Shown here: one piece after another, positions 32,449 to 46,800 of the stretch
How positions within the stretch are numbered: the first letter of the stretch is position 1
Layout: each line of letters begins with the position of its first letter
Notes under the pieces: generated by a model
What the model was told of the DNA's origin: nothing
The model's input: only the letters and a program-made list of their open reading frames with translations
The model's database searches: none
Translations under genes and position numbers: made by a program
Assembly: GCF_964204645.1 (NCBI RefSeq)
Contig: NC_134030.1
Span: 19,039,110-19,103,109, forward strand
From: Tubulanus polymorphus
Lineage: Eukaryota; Nemertea; Palaeonemertea; Tubulaniformes; Tubulanidae
Length of the DNA stretch: 64,000 nucleotides
Direction: 5' to 3'

Positions 32449-35400
32449 TGGATATTTTGCGGATGAATTATTCGGCGTAAACAAACCATCCATACATTAT
32501 TCTGGACCCGGCTCAACAGTTGTCGGTAAAGCTGGACTTATGAAATAGTTCTTGTCCAATTCGGACGCTAACGAGAACTGCGGAACAGGGTCGCGTATTT
32601 GGACACTAATCCCGGAATTGTTTTATGAGGATTCTACGGCCAGTCATCAAAGACTGGACGCGTGTGCACTTTCTTTTATAAACCTTAAAAGCAACACGAA
32701 CTTAATTCCAACAACAGCAGGACAATTTTCTAGAAAGCTTGGTTTAAGTCGGCCTTGTGAGTGCCAGCGATACGTCCAGCATGTTCTGCTTTTTGCGACA
32801 TGTTGGCCTCCACCGGTCGCAACTACTTTGCGGGCGCGAGAGACTCCGACTATCGCTGCAGAACTAAGGACGCATTTACGACCAGTTTCAACCGTTCACA
32901 ACGCATCGCAAGCAAGCGACGAATGACGAATTGTACATCTCTTTCTTGCGGAAGAGGATGTAACATTGACTCAACCAGACTCCAACTGACTCACCTTACC
33001 TTGAGTCAGGCAACTAGATATATTTACAACTCATGTCGCCGAGATTGTCAACTTTTAATGCTCTTCGGTGGCAGGTTTTTTTCCGGGGCTAAAACATCTT
33101 TTTCTTCATAGACACGATGAACACAAAACCCATGTAGTACTTAATTACTACAAAACACTAATTAACTTTATCGATATTCTAGTATATCTGAATACAATAT
33201 TGTACTTAGGTACCACGATCGTGGTAGTGATAATATACGAACAAACCCGCCTGCCAGAGTCGAATTCATCCGACAAAAAGTATTCACTAGTCGCGACACG
33301 TGAGTAAAAATATTCGCACGTGATTGCTGGTTAAGGATGAATCTTGACTACTAGAGTAACACGATGATGTCATCGTAGATATTACTGTCGCAGCTGGGTT
33401 AACAGATTAGGTCAAACAGATGTAAAGCAGTTCGGCTGGTTTTAAATGGTGAGTAGTATTCGATGGCTAGGCAACTCCTAGCCCATAAGGCGCTGAATAA
33501 GGGTACGCCATACACCACTTTCATTCTGGATCATTTTGGGGCCAAATTGTCGAACCCAGGAAGTTTTACATTACATACTTTCATAACCTTACATTTGTTT
33601 CTTTTCACAACGAAATACCAAGATTTTTCGCATAATCTCTTTTGCGGGTTCCGACATTCTTCAGGGGCAACATACTACGTATGTATATATAGCCAATGCA
33701 GTTACTGATGAAAATATCTTGAAAACGAATTTCTCCTTTAAACTTTAGAAACAGCGTGTGCAGTTGAGCTACCACGGTACGTATGCCACAAAACGGGGAA
33801 CAAAATATTTACATATTTTCTACGAATTTGTTTCGATGATTTTAAAAGTTTTGTAACATAATTTTTTTTCAGGCAAACATCCATCTGACCCCGCATTTAG
33901 TTTCAAATCCCATGTTCTTATCCTTTCCGCTAAGTCGAACCGTTTCACTTCAGTCAAGTCGAAAAATAGCCCACGACCTCGCTAAATAGAAGCCCAACGA
34001 CGGTGAATACACGAACTTCGGACAACATCTCAAAATTGTACAATCAAATCGTTTAAAAAATTCTCTCGCCACAGTTTACACATATTAAGATATATCAATC
34101 GTATTTATATACAAAGTTCGGAAGCTATCTCAGCGAGTGAAGACTGAAATTCGTAACTATTTACACGCTAACAATTTTATTTACAAAGTTTCCCTATTTT
34201 TTGCATTGAGAATGCAGAGCGCGAATCCACAATATTGACTCTGATAGGAAACTCTTCATTTTAACACTCGTCGCTATGAAATTTCCCAGCTCTTTCGTTG
34301 GTTTCATTTTTTTTTCCCGGTACGGTTTGAAATACTGAATTCGATTCGGGACACGATTTCGAAATTGTAGTTTTCCCGGATGGATCGACTGTCGACTTGC
34401 CCCGAATCGAAGCTGCGTCGATGTGACTACGAGACTTTAAATGATTTCGACACCAAAGTTCATTTTTAAAATCCTATTCATGAATATCCTATAATAGCTA
34501 ATTAATCAACCGATTCTGTATGTCTTCTTATATATATTTTTGGGTATTGTACTCTCAATCAAGCCTGCTTAAGTCGATCGGAAAATGTTGGATTGTGATT
34601 TTTTTTTTCGTACGGTATCATTCACAGACCCTTCATTTCATAAATAATTACATTATTGTCGCAGGAATCGAATTTTCTTTTTTTTGTAAAAGTCGTTGCT
34701 AAATTCTACGGTTCAAACATTCGTTTTACATTATTGAATTCCAGTCAGATGAATTTCAAGTTGGGTGGCTTGATTTGCCTGACAGTTCTAGCTACCATAG
34801 AGGTCTTGCACGTCATAGGAGACTTGCCATTGATAACGACACAGATTGATTTGGTCATTTACAAATTTAGCAGATCCGCCTTGCAAATCTTGCATTCTGT
34901 GCCAATATGGTATCGGTCACTTGATTTGAGGTCATTGCTATAAGACCTCTATAGACGACATTTGCCACTCTATTTTTGGGTTTTCTGGATATCCCTGGAT
35001 CGGGGACTACGGCTGCGTGTACATTATCAAAAATGAAGATTCGATGATAACTTTACAATCTTAATCATCGCAATGAATGTAACGTATCCCCCAACAAAAC
35101 GACAGTTCCCACCCGAACCGACTGAGCCGGGCTTGACCGTACGACCTGGTTTGGATCGGGCAGCATTTCGTGGCCGGAAGTAGGGTCTAAAATGAACAGC
35201 TCCCCGCAGTGTCAACGCTGCGATTTGAATTCGTTTCAAACATGACCACACGAGGTCGCTACACATTACACAACACCGCGTATAGTAGAGTACACCGAAC
35301 ACTAAAAATATCATGCAAGCATTATTTAAGTTACAGACTCCCGAGGTAAAATAGTATAATTCCACACTGCAACATCTATAATGATATACATACATATTTA

Positions 35401-35567
35401 TAACATTTTTCTTTTATGAGTAAAAACGTGATGTTAACACTCACTAAAAACCTCAACCGGAGCAACTTAAACCCTGTTTCCCACGATAGGCGGCGACACC
35501 AGCTTCATGTTACCGAATCGAACACGAGTCGAAATTGACCTCGAAAAACATTTAACTGAAATGATCT
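32449..35567. other. intergenic, no supported gene
   Basis: Several open frames of 60-124 codons on the plus strand (for example 32552-32926) have no recognisable domain, no matching splice structure and a biased composition. I do not call them. Confidence 0.4.
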
Positions 35568-35697
35568 GGGGCCAGTTGCACAGTCGTGACTTAAGTCCAA
35601 AAGTGGTCTTAAATCCTAAGATGACTGGTCTAAAGTTGTTAGATTGGCTATGCAACCGGCCAGTTGCAGTCTAAGCCATGACTATGCAGCCGGCCCC
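35568..35697. mobile_element. fold-back MITE, GGGGCCAGTTGCA family
   Basis: Starts GGGGCCAGTTGCACAGTCG and ends in ACTATGCAGCCGGCCCC. The interior has a nested inverted motif (GGCTATGCAACCGGCC). Related in its ends to the 62816 family but different inside. Confidence 0.65.
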
Positions 35698-36464
35698 TGG
35701 ATCTTAAACCCTTCAAGCAATAATTTAATAATTTGTGGTTACATGCAATTTTTAATGAATTCAAATTATTCACGTTTCGCTAAAACTAGAGATCGTGTCT
35801 GCTCAAACTATTGTTCCCTAATTAGCTTTCCGAATTCCGATAGCATCTCTTCCGATGCAAAATAATCTAAGTTTACCGGTCTTTTTCGTCGATTTCGAAA
35901 CAAAATAGGGCAGGATTATCGATCGAACCTATAGCTGCTGCCCTCTGTCGAGAACGAACTGAACGTAGAAACCGCTGGCCTGCGCGCGCCTAAATACATC
36001 ATCACCCATATCCACTCGCAATGGAATAAACCACCAAGCGTACAGGGCCTATAGCACAAGCAACGTACGACTAGTCACAATATGCTGGGGGTATATTTTT
36101 CAGAAGTCAGGATAGAATCGTTATTTTTTTTGGAATCAATCTCTTTTAAACCGATACAGTCGTTTATACACAAAAACACTTCTAATGATTAAAAAGAAAG
36201 TCTCTTCGTCGTGTTAACCTTCAGGCATCGCACAACTATATTATATATTAATAATAATGATAATAATTATGATAGTTATCATATTATTAAATGCGTCATC
36301 CCATACACTGCCTGTCTAAACCGCCTGAGAGTCGTCGTATATTTACTATTTTTAGTTTCAGTAATAAATTTACAGGATAAGAAATCATTCGTCGAAATGA
36401 TTTGGTCATCGGTACATCAGATGTGACATCGGTTAACGAGGACCTGGCTACGTGCCAGCCTCAT

Positions 36465-36648
36465 GTCGCAAGGATCCACCAGATGGTGCTTGTGAAAAAT
36501 AGGCTTAGCCATCGACTACACTGTGGAAAAATTCCACTTGTGGCAAGTGGGGATCCACCAGGCGACACTAGTGTGCAGTAGGACATTAACAACTGTGACA
36601 ATCGAGGATACCACTTGTGACGAGTAAGGATCCGCCAGGTGTCAATGC
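36465..36648. repeat. cluster of three GGATCCACCAGG repeats
   Basis: AAGGATCCACCAGATGG, GGGGATCCACCAGGCGACAC and AAGGATCCGCCAGGTGTC recur at about 80-bp spacing. Between them are TGTGCAGTAGGACATTAAC and GATACCACTTGTGACGAGT. This is the densest array of this family in the window. Confidence 0.75.
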
Positions 36649-39037
36649 GTGCAGTAGTATATACATTAACTATTATATTAATAGCGATTAGTTTTCGTAA
36701 TTTTGCCATAATTTGCCACAAGTTTAATCACCCTAAGGCTTTCGTGTCGATGGATATCTACCACAGCTTTGTGTGGATTAACTTCGTTGATGATATTATT
36801 CTAATCTCCAATGATCATATTCTATCTGTGCTAAATGGGGTTCTCTGTGAATATTTGCCTATTCCTGAAAACACGAAACCTATTCAAAGAGCCAGATCTA
36901 CTACTCGCTCAGATCTACTTATCAAAACCGCGATGATATCGAAAAATCTTATTTACAAATATTAAGTCTTTTTTTAAAAACAAACTTTCTACTTTTAAAT
37001 ATGTCACATTCGTGTGTGAAGCCACGAAAACCTTTCCTGTACACGAATAAATAAATAAATAAATAAATGCAATCTTTAAACATCGTAAAACTGAGGATAC
37101 AAACTCAAAACCGGTTCAACAAAGAGTTCTAGTCAACACGCGCTAGTGTGAAGTTATATTAGTTTCTTATCAGGAGATAACGTCCACGATAGCTGAGTCA
37201 ATTTGATTCTAATCGGGCCTATCTGGTATTCTCTGTGGCCTGAATACTGTTTAGGCCACTTCCCACGGTCTGGCGCTACTACTAATAACGATCATGGTTA
37301 CGGTTAAGTCAAGTACAACCATTAGTAACACCTCAACCGCTAATGCTTCTACCAGGGTGCATAGGGCATCGATGCTGATGTTCGATGAAGGATCTCGACT
37401 TTAAAACGATTCAAATGCCTAACACGGGCGCTAGCTAACGGTCAGTATTAATTCAAATACCACAACGCTCCATACAGCCAGTGCGCATGCACGACGAGTC
37501 GGTTATGGGAACATCTTCCACGCACAAGTGCACGAGGGACAACATGACGTCCCTTCGGTTATATGTAATTAGAGAATCCATTCGGGATTTTACTGAAATG
37601 GCGAATAACGCCACGATTGATATTTAGGTGCGCCCACTGTGTTCGCGAATTTAGTGAGGGTGGTAACCGCGAAGTAGGAAAGATTCGAAACAAATCTGAT
37701 TCCACGAAAACGGCGTTATCGTGATGGCACTTCGATGACGAGTGAATCTAGCTTCGTCTGGATATAACTAAAATGCAATATCGTATTTCGTACAAAAACA
37801 AAAAAAAAACTCTCGACTGAGTCTAATAAACTATGTACAAAATTACAAAATACGTAACTGACCCATCAGTATATGCTGACTAGAAATACTCAAAATGCAC
37901 AGACTGAACACACGAGACCACCACATAGAATATTCTGAATAAAACCTGCCGGGTCTAAGCACTAAATGTCGTATACCCAGTAGATGGTCAATAGGCAAAT
38001 CAATTATAATCATCATTTTACATAAATTAAAATCTAGTATTTACAAACAACGAAATGATCGATAGTGGTTGTGACAACGTGAATTTAATCAGGTATCAGT
38101 CTACAGTCTGGAATCACTCGCCGGTCATTTATCCTTGTAGCGTTAAGCTTCGGGTAAATGTCTAACACATAGTTCATTTTCGGTGGAAAATGCCTTAGGT
38201 GAAGTACTCGGCGCAAGTGTAGTGTAGACGATCAGTTTTGGAAAACGTGCTGCAGCGGAACCTCGTTACAACGAACTTCACGGGACCAGAAAATATGTTC
38301 GTTACAAGCGATAGTTCGTTAGAATCCAGTATGAAATCAATCAAATCGTGTAGGTCGACGAGGTTACGCTGTAAACGTAGTTCATTCTCAAATGGAAAAA
38401 AGTCTCACGCCGAGTCAGACCAGGCAGCAGATTGATACCCGCGATAAAATTGCTGGGGCCGCAAAAACCGTTTTATAATCGTAACTATACGTCACAGTAT
38501 TGTAATCAATTCAAATTTCACTTAAAACACTGGACATATCAAACTGCAGAATACACATGGCATATTAACATATTAGCTAGATAAGAGAGAGGAGGAGAAA
38601 GAGGATGGGGTTTAGTGAAGAAGATCACACTCATGAAAGATTCGAACATTGATATAATCAAAGAACATACTTATGACGATTTGTTAAGGTGGGGTATCAT
38701 AGTATATACACGTATCCTTTTCCATGCTTTGTACAATTCCAGTATTTATGAAAACGTATTTTGTGTGCGTTTAATGCAAAAGTTCATCTTTTTTTGAGTA
38801 TCATTTCTAACAATCAGCAGGGGAAGGGGTTATTCATCCCGAAATTTGGATTGGGTAAAATTTGATTTCTGACGGTTCGGCGACGAATATTCAAACATCA
38901 AGCTTACACCGAGCGTATACAAAAACTGTTATTCCTAGTGCTGAGAACTAAACGTCGTATAGCAGCCATCTTTAATTTTGCAGCGTGCCAGTCTTGTCAG
39001 GAGATTACATTCCGCCTTCTTGCTGCTCTATAAACAA
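36649..39037. other. downstream flank of DSCAM, probably partly 3' UTR
   Basis: No exon recognised. On the minus strand this follows the DSCAM stop codon, so some of it should be 3' UTR; no polyadenylation site could be chosen with confidence. An (AATA)n tract lies at 37046-37069. Confidence 0.4.
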
Positions 39038-40877
39038 CTACACAACGGTAAAGTTATCGGTGTAATTCTTTCCATCGTCCAATTCTAAAGTGTCGGTGCT
39101 TTTCATGGCGCCTTCCTCTTTCACCGTGCGATATTGCCTGAAAGAAAATGAAGCGAATGAGGAAAATCAAGAGGAATATATGATGAATCATTAAGGCTGT
39201 TTTCAACTGCCATGTTTAACGCCATGTCCGACGCATATTTAATTCTATGAGACACGTCTTACAACAACAATCCAGCTCCCGAAGCTGACCAAGTACACCG
39301 CATAACCAACTAACCGTAAGGATACACCCTCCCCGGGCGGGGATTCGAACCTGATGGCATTGAGATTGCCAAGGTACGCAACCCTGCCACACTAGATCGA
39401 GTACGCAGCTTAGATGATGTCATTATTAGCCAATCAGAAATCCGGTTTTAGTTTAGCCTTGTTTTATACATTGAAAGTTTATCAGTGAAATTTACATCGG
39501 CGATCATACAACGAGCAATCTGATTGGTGCCGCAAGTTTTCGTGCGGCAAAGCTGCGCACGTACCTGCGCACCCGGTCTAGGGGTGATGCCATCTAGTGA
39601 TGCCATCAGGGGTGACTCCCTACTTAGGATGTGACTTTATAGCTGATTGGACCTAATTTGCAATGGCAGCTTACCTCTCTAATAACCCGATGACCTCGTC
39701 CTCTTCCCGAGGCGATGTCAGAGCTGGTCTCACAGTCGCCGATACTAGGGGGCGACACTCGTCAGTTCCCGGTGTTTCCGGGGTTATATCATACCTAGGC
39801 AACGGTGTCCCGTGGCGACCTGTAATATGAGACAAATAAGAAACGTTATTAGTCTTAAAGACTTACTTAACTAGAGAAACGCGAGCTAATGCAACGGTAA
39901 ATGATGGTAATATGACTGAGCAGCTTAGCCACCAGGGTCCAGTTCCACAGTTCTGAGTTAAGATTTTACCCTGGGTTAAAACATTGAAAATGAACTAACT
40001 TTAACTCACGACTGTGGAACTGGGTCCAGGATATCGCGATTGGATCTTGCGTGGTGGAAAAAAGGTTCATTATCGAGATAAGACTTTGATCGTGAAAAAT
40101 GGCTCATGACACACGGTGGTGTTCACGCTTCTTGCCATGGTATTAGATACCCTAGTGTATACCGATGAACCAATTGTAACATTATCATTTGCAATCAGTG
40201 GCGTATAGGGATTATACAGGTTGTTTTTCTAATAAGGTTGGAACTAAACGAGGGCCTGGTATACCCCCCCTCCTCCCGAAAGAATATAAAAAGAGCAATA
40301 GATGCTCAGCTATGGGCTTTGAGAAAGTTTCGTTGATACAACGCATCGAAGATTTTAGCAAACAAATTTCGTATGCATGTTGGATTAGTTCTATTGTTAA
40401 CGTTTCAACTTGCTTTGAATACAAGCGAGCTAAGTTAAAAATCATCATAACCCTCGAGACACCCATTATTGGCCTGCCAATGGCCTGCTGGATTGTGACT
40501 GCATCGTTGTTGGGTCTCCTGGACCCAGTTCCACAGTTGTGAGTTAGAGTTAGTTCATTTTCGATGTTTTAACCCAGGGTCAAGTCTTAACTCAGAACTG
40601 TGGAACTGGACCCTGTAGTATCATTCTGTCGCACGTGAAATTCTTCAAAACCGATATCTGAAAATATATATACCGAGGAACAACAGGTGTGAACTATATA
40701 CCTCTATTCATGCCCAAACTGCGTCTTCTACCGCGACCGTAACGCGGTTCTGTATACGGGTCGTAAGAGTGATACCCGTCGGGTGGACTAGGGGGCGTCG
40801 GCGAATCTGTCTGTCCGTTGAACGCGTAGGTCACTTCCTCGCTGTTAGTACTAGTCGTACTAGCTCGACTGTGGCAC
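39038..40877 (-). CDS. DSCAM: DSCAM exons 23-25 of the visible set: end of cytoplasmic tail
   Basis: Exon 40877-40702 gives [20 protein letters not shown] and a basic YGRGRRRS. Exon 39819-39675 gives [20 protein letters not shown]. The last exon (39137-39038) ends [12 protein letters not shown] before TAG. The final T-V-V fits a class I PDZ ligand, as does the C-terminus of vertebrate DSCAM. The proline-rich SPTPPSPP is a candidate SH3 site. Confidence 0.88.
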
Positions 40878-43800
40878 CTAAAACGGCAAGAAGATAATGC
40901 AATTATATATTTACTTCAAAACAACTGTACATCTTTACTTGTATTTCCGTAACTATATTCGTTTGCATTTTGAATCGATGCGCAACGAGACGCCAGCGCA
41001 ATAAATTAGGGAATTATGGATTCATTTGAAAAATCATTATCCACCGCCTGCCCTAGTGTGCAGTTAGACATCGACAACTATTGAGAATTCCACTTGTTTC
41101 AAGGGAGGATCGACTATTTCCTAACTCCATTAAATGAGGAATAATATAGAATTAACGAAATCAAGAAAGATAAATGAATCCTAAATCTTAAGGCTGTAAA
41201 ATCAAGACATATTAAGATGAAAAAGATTCAAATTGTATTTTTTATAAACGAATAAACAACATACCTGGGAGGTCCTCCGCGACTCGGTCGGACTACCTTT
41301 TTGCCGACAACTTGGCCCCTATGTTTGCCCTTATGTTTGGTCCTGGGTCGACGATGGGCTGGACTTTGCTCTTTATGCTGTACCGGTCCTTCGGGCTCGG
41401 TTGTGTCACTTGAGAATCCCATTCGACTCGGTCTACTCCGTCGACCTTGACAGAAAAACGATAGAATTTAGGGTTTTTATTGGCGATTTGCTGTTTTTTT
41501 TATCAAAGTCCCTTCAAAACTCCCCCTATTTGGGCAGTAATTCACTGAAATTTCACGGCAGTCTTCAACTTGCTGGTTAAAATCAGAGTTATGACAATGC
41601 GACAACGTCATAAGATAGAATCTTAGTGGTAGAAAACTCCCATGGATTTACTTAATCAAACAAGAAGTAGGTAATTTCGGTTACCATACCAGAAAAATAG
41701 GAAACCATACTTTCTAGACGGTTGTATGAATAAGATCAGTGTGCAAGTAACTTAAATGAGATAAGATGATATTTGGAATGCCCGATCAAATTAGTAGTAG
41801 GTAATTTGAAGATGTCATGGATAACCTGTTTGTAAAGCCCCGATTGCAAAATAATTAGTGCCATTTAGTAATGTCAGATGAGGTATGACATAGATGACGG
41901 TTACCATCAATAATAATGGGGCCGTTAGAGAACAATGATTAATAGTTGGCCATTTGTTGCTGTTAATTGAGTTTTTTTTAGTCACTTACGATCGTAGATA
42001 GGCACTTCACACGCGGCCTGTCGTTTCTCGTCAGGCTTCGGAGGGGATTGCGTAAACAGCCGGATCCCTGGTTCTGTTGATTCTGAACTATCAGTCGGCT
42101 GGGGACTGCACTTTGCCCGTTCGACCTTTTTAAAAGAAATACGAATTAAGAGTCTACAATTTACTTTTATTTTCTCTCGAAAAGAAAAGAAAATATTAAA
42201 GTAACACTGCTAGCACGCTATATGAGTTTTAAAACATCGAAACGACTGTCAGACACAACTAGAGTATTCTGATGCAGTCGGAGCTGCCGGGTTTAACTAG
42301 TTCGCCACCCGGCGGAAATTTAAGTTATTAGGTATATCGTCTACTGTCAGGCGACCACGCCGAAAGCTATCGGATAACATCATCACAACCGATTGAAAAC
42401 GACGGTTAGAGTTAGGGCTTTTCTAACGATAACCACACTCAAACGTGGTGAATGGATAAAAAAATAAAAACCCACCATCTACAGATTCCACTATCTACTG
42501 TTTATTATATATTTTAGATTGTTCGAATAAATAAATTCTTGATTTTAAATTGTTTCATTCTGTAGATAGTGGGTTTTAATCTTCTTTTCTATCGGTGTTG
42601 ACCTACCTCGTATTCGAGCGGATTTGGCGGGTTCTTCTTGGCGTTCTCGTAGGCTAACATCAGTTCGTCATGGTTCGATGAAACGGTTGTAATACTGGAT
42701 ATAGCGCTGTGACGATGGCTTCCTTTCTCCGACGAACTCGACGTCGATTTCGGCTTGACGTACGGAGCCGAGGGAGTCTTCGGTCGGCTGCCGCCTGTCG
42801 TGAACAGCGAGTGAATTTGGTCCGCGCTGGCGTATTTACGAGGACTGAGAATTAGCCCTACAATCGTACAGAAAATGTTTTCACAAATACAGCTAGCGGG
42901 AAACCAGTGGCCAACAGACACAACACCGGTTGATTTCGACGAAAGTTCAGATTCAGGAATTTCATTTGTTATAAGATCATACTTCAAAATCAGTTTACGT
43001 TATCAGCGATTAGTTATAATCTCTATTGAAAGATGGCGGCACCTGTCAAACATAGTGATATATAAGTAACTATCGATACACCGCGCCGTGAGTGTAGATG
43101 CACTATAGCGGTGTGCCCGTGATTGGAAACACTGAGGTTGGAATCTATACATTTTACAAATTATCTACTTTTCATTTATCAGCATTGACCATGATTTTGA
43201 ACCTCTGAAAATGTATGGAATAAAGTCTCGAAAAATCATGGTCATCGGGTTCCCTACTGCTGACGGTGATTTAGTTTTCAGTGACAACATATTCACTCAG
43301 ATCGAAGGAAAGTTCGATATCAATTAAAATCTAAAGAAATTAAAGAACTACTAGTAGCGATACCTGGTGAAACCTTATTTGGAACACTATTGCAGCTATG
43401 GTACTCTATACGTACCTTCGTTATCGCAACCAGGAACATTTTGGTACCGCAGTACCGGCTGCCTTTCCTTGGTTGGCGGAGTGGTCCCGTGGTCAACTTT
43501 TTTATCTTCTACTTTCAAACCGGCCTACGAAACGAAATAAAATGGAAATAGATATAGCCACGAAGCAGCTGTAACGAGTTGATCAGTCGACATTCGTTTG
43601 ATCTTGCAATCTTTTGAACCCACTCATGTGAGCAGAATGCGCAGGAAAAGTAACATGTTACGTTAAAAGCATAAAGGCGTAATGTAGGGGCAATTGAAAG
43701 TGAAATGATACTTGTTTATCAATAATAAAGATAATAGGATTGATCAATACATGAAATATAGCGTGTGTTCGGGCAATACTGTTTGGACTGTTATTAGGGT

Positions 43801-46800
43801 TGGCTTGCTAAGTAGATTAGTAGGGTAAGCTTACGCTGCTGATACATCCCGCTGGCCAGGTTGGGATGCCTCCAACTAAATACCACGCCAGAAGAACGAC
43901 TAAGCTCGGTTTGTGTCGGGTTCGAGCTTCTGCGGGAGGAACCAAACTTTAGCAAGCGAGGATGATGTCCGCACTAGATGCTTAACCTACCCCGTGTTCA
44001 TGACTAAGGGGAAATTGGACATCTTATGGACATATTTCGGTAATTCTATTTCAAATATAATCGAAAGTGAGCTTTCAACAAACTGACCTCTCTTTGCGCC
44101 ATCTCTTTCTCCTTCGCTACGATATCGATATCGTCCTCTTCCTCGTCGTCTTCGTCGTCGACGTCCTCTTCAGTGTGGTGTAACGACGGTCGTATGGCTT
44201 TCTTCGTCACTACGGCCGGTTCTCTCGGGTATTGGAATGTAGCGTACGGGTTTATATTACCATCCGAATCGCCTACGATGGAACGGGTTAGAAATCGATT
44301 GAAGAATGAATGAAGGATAAATGAAGAGTGAGTGAATGAACGAAGAGTGAATGAATGAATGAAGAAGGAATGAATGAACGAAAAATAAATAAATGAACGG
44401 AATGAATGAACGAAGAATGAATGAATGAACGGAATGAATGAATGAAGAATGAACGAAAGAACGGCTACGATGGAACAGATTAGAAATCGATTGAAGAATG
44501 GATGAAGAATATATAAAGAGTGAATGAATGAATATGAATGAAAAATGAACAAACGGAACGGGACGGAACGAACGAACGAACGAACGAACGAACGAACGAA
44601 CGAACGAACGAACGAACGAAACTGGTCAGTGATACCCCAGTCAGTCGCAATCAGGGTAGCTGCAACTTACCGGAGACGGAATTCTCGAAACTGTTATCGC
44701 TGTTAGTGTGACTGTTCTGCTGGAAGGCCCACATGCGCGTGTCGTCCGGTCCAGTATCGTCCGAATGATCGGTCAATAGATTCATATTGCGGTGAGTGAT
44801 GATCGGCTCGGGCGTGTACGGCGTCTCGCGTGACGTATCCGACTCGAAGTTCAACCGTTTGTCGAGGTCGTTCATCAACGACGTTTCGGCTGTGAGATCG
44901 CGGCGAAGGTTTGGTCCCATTGAATCTAAAATGGCGATATTATCACATGACAATTGTAAACGAACGTCAATTGCCATAGTTCATTCCATTTCAAGCAAGT
45001 CTAGAATCTACTATATCAAATAATCCTCAAAAAAACCTTCTCACTTTTAACTCCCGGGATAGTTTTCATTGATTTGATTTATTCAGAGAGGGATATTCAA
45101 TTTGATTTTAAGTGAAATATAGGATGAACTGAAAAACTACGACTAGCGACATCTGGTGGATACTCACTTGCCTCGAGTAGGACAATCTATTAACAGTGGT
45201 TAATATTATTATCTATTGACATAGTGGATAATGGCCTACCGCAAACTAGCGGCACCTGGTGTTAATCCTCACTTTCCACAAGTGGAACCGACAATATTGC
45301 CAGGTTGCCGCGTACGGATTACTAGCTTAAATCCTTTACACGGAGAAAATCCGCGATCACAACACGCGATACCACTTATTTCAATTTAACATTTCCGATA
45401 TCGCACTCACTTTTATAAATCATTCGCATCTGCCTCCTTCTACAGAACAACACAACGGCTACGGCTAAAACTAGTACAAACACCAGCGTAGCGCATAGAG
45501 GCACCATTATATAGATCTTCTCATAAAACTGCTGTTCCTGTTTGTGCACAATGAATATCGGTTTAATCGTACCTGGAATCGAAGAAGAAACATTTCAATG
45601 AGAAATGTAAGTCGCAAGTTACACAGATCTCTTCGTCGTTGTCGAATAAAATCTGCTTCTGAGAAATGCATTTTAATCATCTAAACTAAGTATTATTCGC
45701 GAGTGTATATATTGCGTGGTCGATGCCGGGCCATATGAGAAATGAATCGTGATTGTTATCAGTATCATTATTAGTAAAACATCATGATTGTTAAAATTGT
45801 CTAATTTTAAGAAGAGTAAAAATGAAGCCATCAAAACCATCGAAAAAAGTCATGTGTTGGTTTTGAGAAGGTCATTAATCCCCGTTTTCACTACTTTTGA
45901 CTCATAATGAATAACGTTTATATTCTGAATTTGTTCTGCTTTTTTTGCTGCTTTCAGCCTGGAATTTAGTATGCGGCACTTTCACGAAGATTCATACATA
46001 AAACTACGAAATAATTCACAGTTTTTACAAAGAAAAATGTGAGACTTACTGCCTGTGTAGGTTAGCGTTGCAAACTGCAGTTCAGCCTCAGTCAAACCGG
46101 CATCGTTATACGCCGTGACCTTCATGATGTACCACGTGGCCGGGTGCAGGTCACGTACGACAAAATGATTCTGAAGGAAAATGTGAAACAATGAATTCGA
46201 TTCTCGAAAATTTACGGAGCCCCGAAGGTGACATGTTGATAAATAAATACATTTTCGTACGAACTAAACGATTATCATTATTAATCAAAACAAATACTCA
46301 CGACATCCGGTTCGATGTGGTTCGACACTGTCCGCCAGGTGTCGTCACCCCATACTCTATAGCGGATACTGTATCCGGTGATCGGGCAACCACCGTCTAA
46401 CCACGTGTTCAATGCCAAGGTCACCATCGTGGAATTGATGTCCCGTATGAGATTGTCCTGGGCCGGGCTTATAGCCGCTAAAATGATAAGATTGTAATGA
46501 TAAGATCATTTTGATTCGACTCACTTAGAATGATCATGTTATAGGCCGTCCCGCTAGATGGCGTAATAATCGGTAGGAAATTCTAATCAAAATTTAATTC
46601 ATCAATTATTTCGTTTCATCGACTCTTTCTTGATGTTTTCCACTAACAATTCCCGTCCTTAGATCAACAAGCGAAATCCCTTATAACTTGTAGCAAAAAT
46701 ACTGATTACTCTAAGCTTCTTGCTATATACCGAGTTCTTGGGAGTTGGCTGTTCCTAAAACATAAAATCTAAATCACAAATGATCGACTTACTTGAGCCA

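Noticed and set aside
32552-33111. Overlapping plus-strand open frames of 116-124 codons
   Set aside because: No domain, no conserved motif, no splice support; composition looks non-coding.
36639-36965. 108-codon plus-strand open frame
   Set aside because: It starts inside the GGATCCACCAGG repeat cluster and has no recognisable domain.
44273-44552. N-terminal extension FIHSFxxxSFIHSF before DSCAM exon 44272-44088
   Set aside because: It is the translated tetranucleotide repeat; a splice acceptor at 44273-44274 separates it from the real exon.
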